Positions 62,400 through 64,000 of a stretch of DNA of 64,000 bases are shown here, piece after piece. Position numbers and translations under genes: made by a program. Origin of the DNA: Limnoperna fortunei (lineage: Eukaryota; Mollusca; Bivalvia; Mytilida; Modiolidae); assembly GCA_944474755.1 (NCBI GenBank), contig OX104119.1, forward strand, positions 49,907,657 through 49,971,656. The letters are read 5' to 3'. The notes beneath the pieces were generated by a model. The model saw only the letters and a list, made by a program, of their open reading frames with translations. It did no database searches and was not told where the DNA came from. The stretch's first letter is position 1. Every line of letters begins with the position of its first letter.

Positions 62400-64000
62400 T
62401 AATTTGCTACCGCATGTTATTCGAGGCGAACCAGTACTTGTTGCGGACACTACAATAAGCTTTGTTATGTACTTAGTAAACAGTGTTTTAATACTATACA
62501 TCATACTTTTATACTTATTTTTACTCTATAACTTGGCATTCTTCATTTCTGTAACACCTATGTCCTATATGCTTCCGTATTTATTGATTTTTTTAATATG
62601 AATTTGTGTGTAGGCAGGTTTGATAAAAAACAACCCATGTAGTCTCAATTGTTTTATTTTTTTAAATCTGACCAAAATAACAGCAAAAATACTTTTTATG
62701 ACATCAGATATGATTTTGGAACAAGTTTACTCTTTGACTTTACAAATAACACCATCGAAAAAATATTTTTGACCCATTTTATTTGACAATGAAATATGTT
62801 GCGGACACTACAATTTATGTTTTAAATACAAATGTGTTTTTACTGCAGAATGTGATGCAGATTATAAGTAAACATATATTTTTTATGTATTGTATCAAAA
62901 ATATATACATGGAACAGAAGTATATTTTAACCAATACCGAACAATTTTAGTATAAAATCCCAAACTTAATAATTGTTCCAGATCTAATGTTATGCAATAA
63001 AAGCATTGAATAAACAGATGGATATACTTCACTTAAACATTTGACTGATTATTAATACATCTATTAAGATTATTAAATTTAAAAAAAAGTTAAGGAGTTT
63101 TGTTTTATGTAAAAATTACATATAAACTGAATCGATGAAGTGTTGCAGACAATACATAAATCTACAAATGACTTATTCTAAAGTTATCAAGTAATGTATC
63201 TTATAGTACCCCATTTTTCTCTTTTCTAATCTTAAAGAGACTGTTTACTTTGATAAATTTCTGAGATAAATATCGAAACAAGTGAAACGCAAGAATACTT
63301 TTTAAATGTTAATTCAACGGATAGCACCTCAATTATAAAAAAGACTGATGTCATGATTAATATTAACAATTTGGACTTGGTTAAGCTATCTTAATTTTGA
63401 TTTTTTATATTTGTTAGAAACAATTGAACAGCAAAAATATATTTACTGAAATCAAAGTATTAGTTCCTTATTATAAAAAACTTCATTGGGGACACTACAG
63501 TAACATATAAACACATGTTGTCACGTAATGGTGACAAATTACCTTGGTTAATGTTATAAGGTTATAACATCAAGATAAATTTGAAAAAGAAATACCTCCA
63601 GTTTGGTAAAGAATGATATATGTTTACATATGAAAAGGAAAAAAAGTATGAGATCAGAATACATGTATATGAAAAAAGCATATTTAAGCATGTTTGTATT
63701 ATATTTTTTTATTTAAAAAATATAGTGTTATGGGGTAAGTTTTTTTATCCAAAAATAATTGCAATTTATGATATTTGAATACATGTTAAATGGATGTCTT
63801 CTTTCTTTTGCAGTTTGCAGAATGAAATTTAATTGAATATTAAAGAAATAGAAAACATTATTTACAAGTAGCACTATGTTATTGTTAACCTTTTTAGTAC
63901 ATTTTTTACAAGCTTGGTCATGAATATATCTTAAAATTACTTTTTTTATGTTATATAGTTATGTATCCAGCAGTAATATTTTTCCGTTTTCTAATCTTAA
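62400..64000. repeat. AT-rich sequence with GTTGCGGACACTACA recurring every ~345 bp
   Basis: GTTGCGGACACTACAA occurs near 62441 and 62800, GTTGCAGACAATACA near 63143, and TTGGGGACACTACAG near 63486, spacings of about 343-358. A second phrase (TTTTCTAATCTTAA) occurs near 63220 and at the window end. The spacer sequences are too diverged to align by eye. This may be an old satellite-like tandem repeat. No gene is supported. Confidence 0.4.

Overview
The window is AT-rich, repeat-dense, intron-containing animal DNA. The repeat types (tRNA-headed SINEs ending in AAAC runs, 'GTATATAGGAATCACCCTG' and 'GGGCAATAACTCCT' dispersed repeats, many foldbacks, chromodomain Ty3 and Tc1 elements) resemble what I know of bivalve mollusc genomes. 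That attribution is inference; no host gene names the species. Most of the 64 kb is mobile or tandem-repeat DNA.

Layout. 0.3-0.8 kb: an ACGTT-rich stretch and a 74-bp tandem repeat. 4.65-5.7 kb: a tandem array whose palindromes spell perfect or near-perfect heat-shock elements. 7.2-8.3 kb: two weak minus-strand exon candidates. 9.7-10.8 kb: a long dispersed repeat, with an inverted fragment at 41.4 kb. 13.6-16.6 kb: foldback elements and a small element with a possible THAP-finger remnant (second copy at 50 kb). 18 kb: a decayed Tc1-like transposase. 19.7-20.5 kb: an 841-bp element with 6-bp target duplications, filled by an inverted TCGAGATAACGATA array. 22-23.1 kb: a degenerate minisatellite with two SINEs. 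24.1-30.6 kb: a young, nearly intact chromodomain Ty3/gypsy element (minus strand), inserted into a decayed LINE ORF1.

31.2-42.1 kb carries a plausible host gene on the plus strand: TATA box, 5' UTR exon, ATG exon, small middle exon, terminal exon and polyA signal. It would encode about 84 residues of unknown function. Its introns hold SINEs, LINE tails and other repeats.

42.2-47.8 kb is a nested set. A dead Tc1-like element is split near its C-terminus by a 3,979-bp TA-duplicating DNA element with CACTGTAAAAA termini. That element carries a spliced five-exon gene of about 221 codons on the minus strand, and a SINE sits in one of its introns. This gene inside a transposon is the most unusual object in the window.

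47.8-49.2 kb: a minisatellite, a LINE reverse-transcriptase fragment and a 162-bp tandem duplication. 50.7-53.6 kb: a run of protein-like open segments on the minus strand in shifting frames, probably a decayed gene or element that I cannot name. 54-57 kb: TGACCTTGACC-rich repeat DNA and a GCCGTAGGCTGTGTC minisatellite. 61.5-62.4 kb: an 864-bp inverted-repeat element with 6-bp target duplications.

No rRNA genes, genuine tRNA genes or CRISPR arrays were seen. All calls come from reading the sequence by eye; no alignment, database search or expression data were used.
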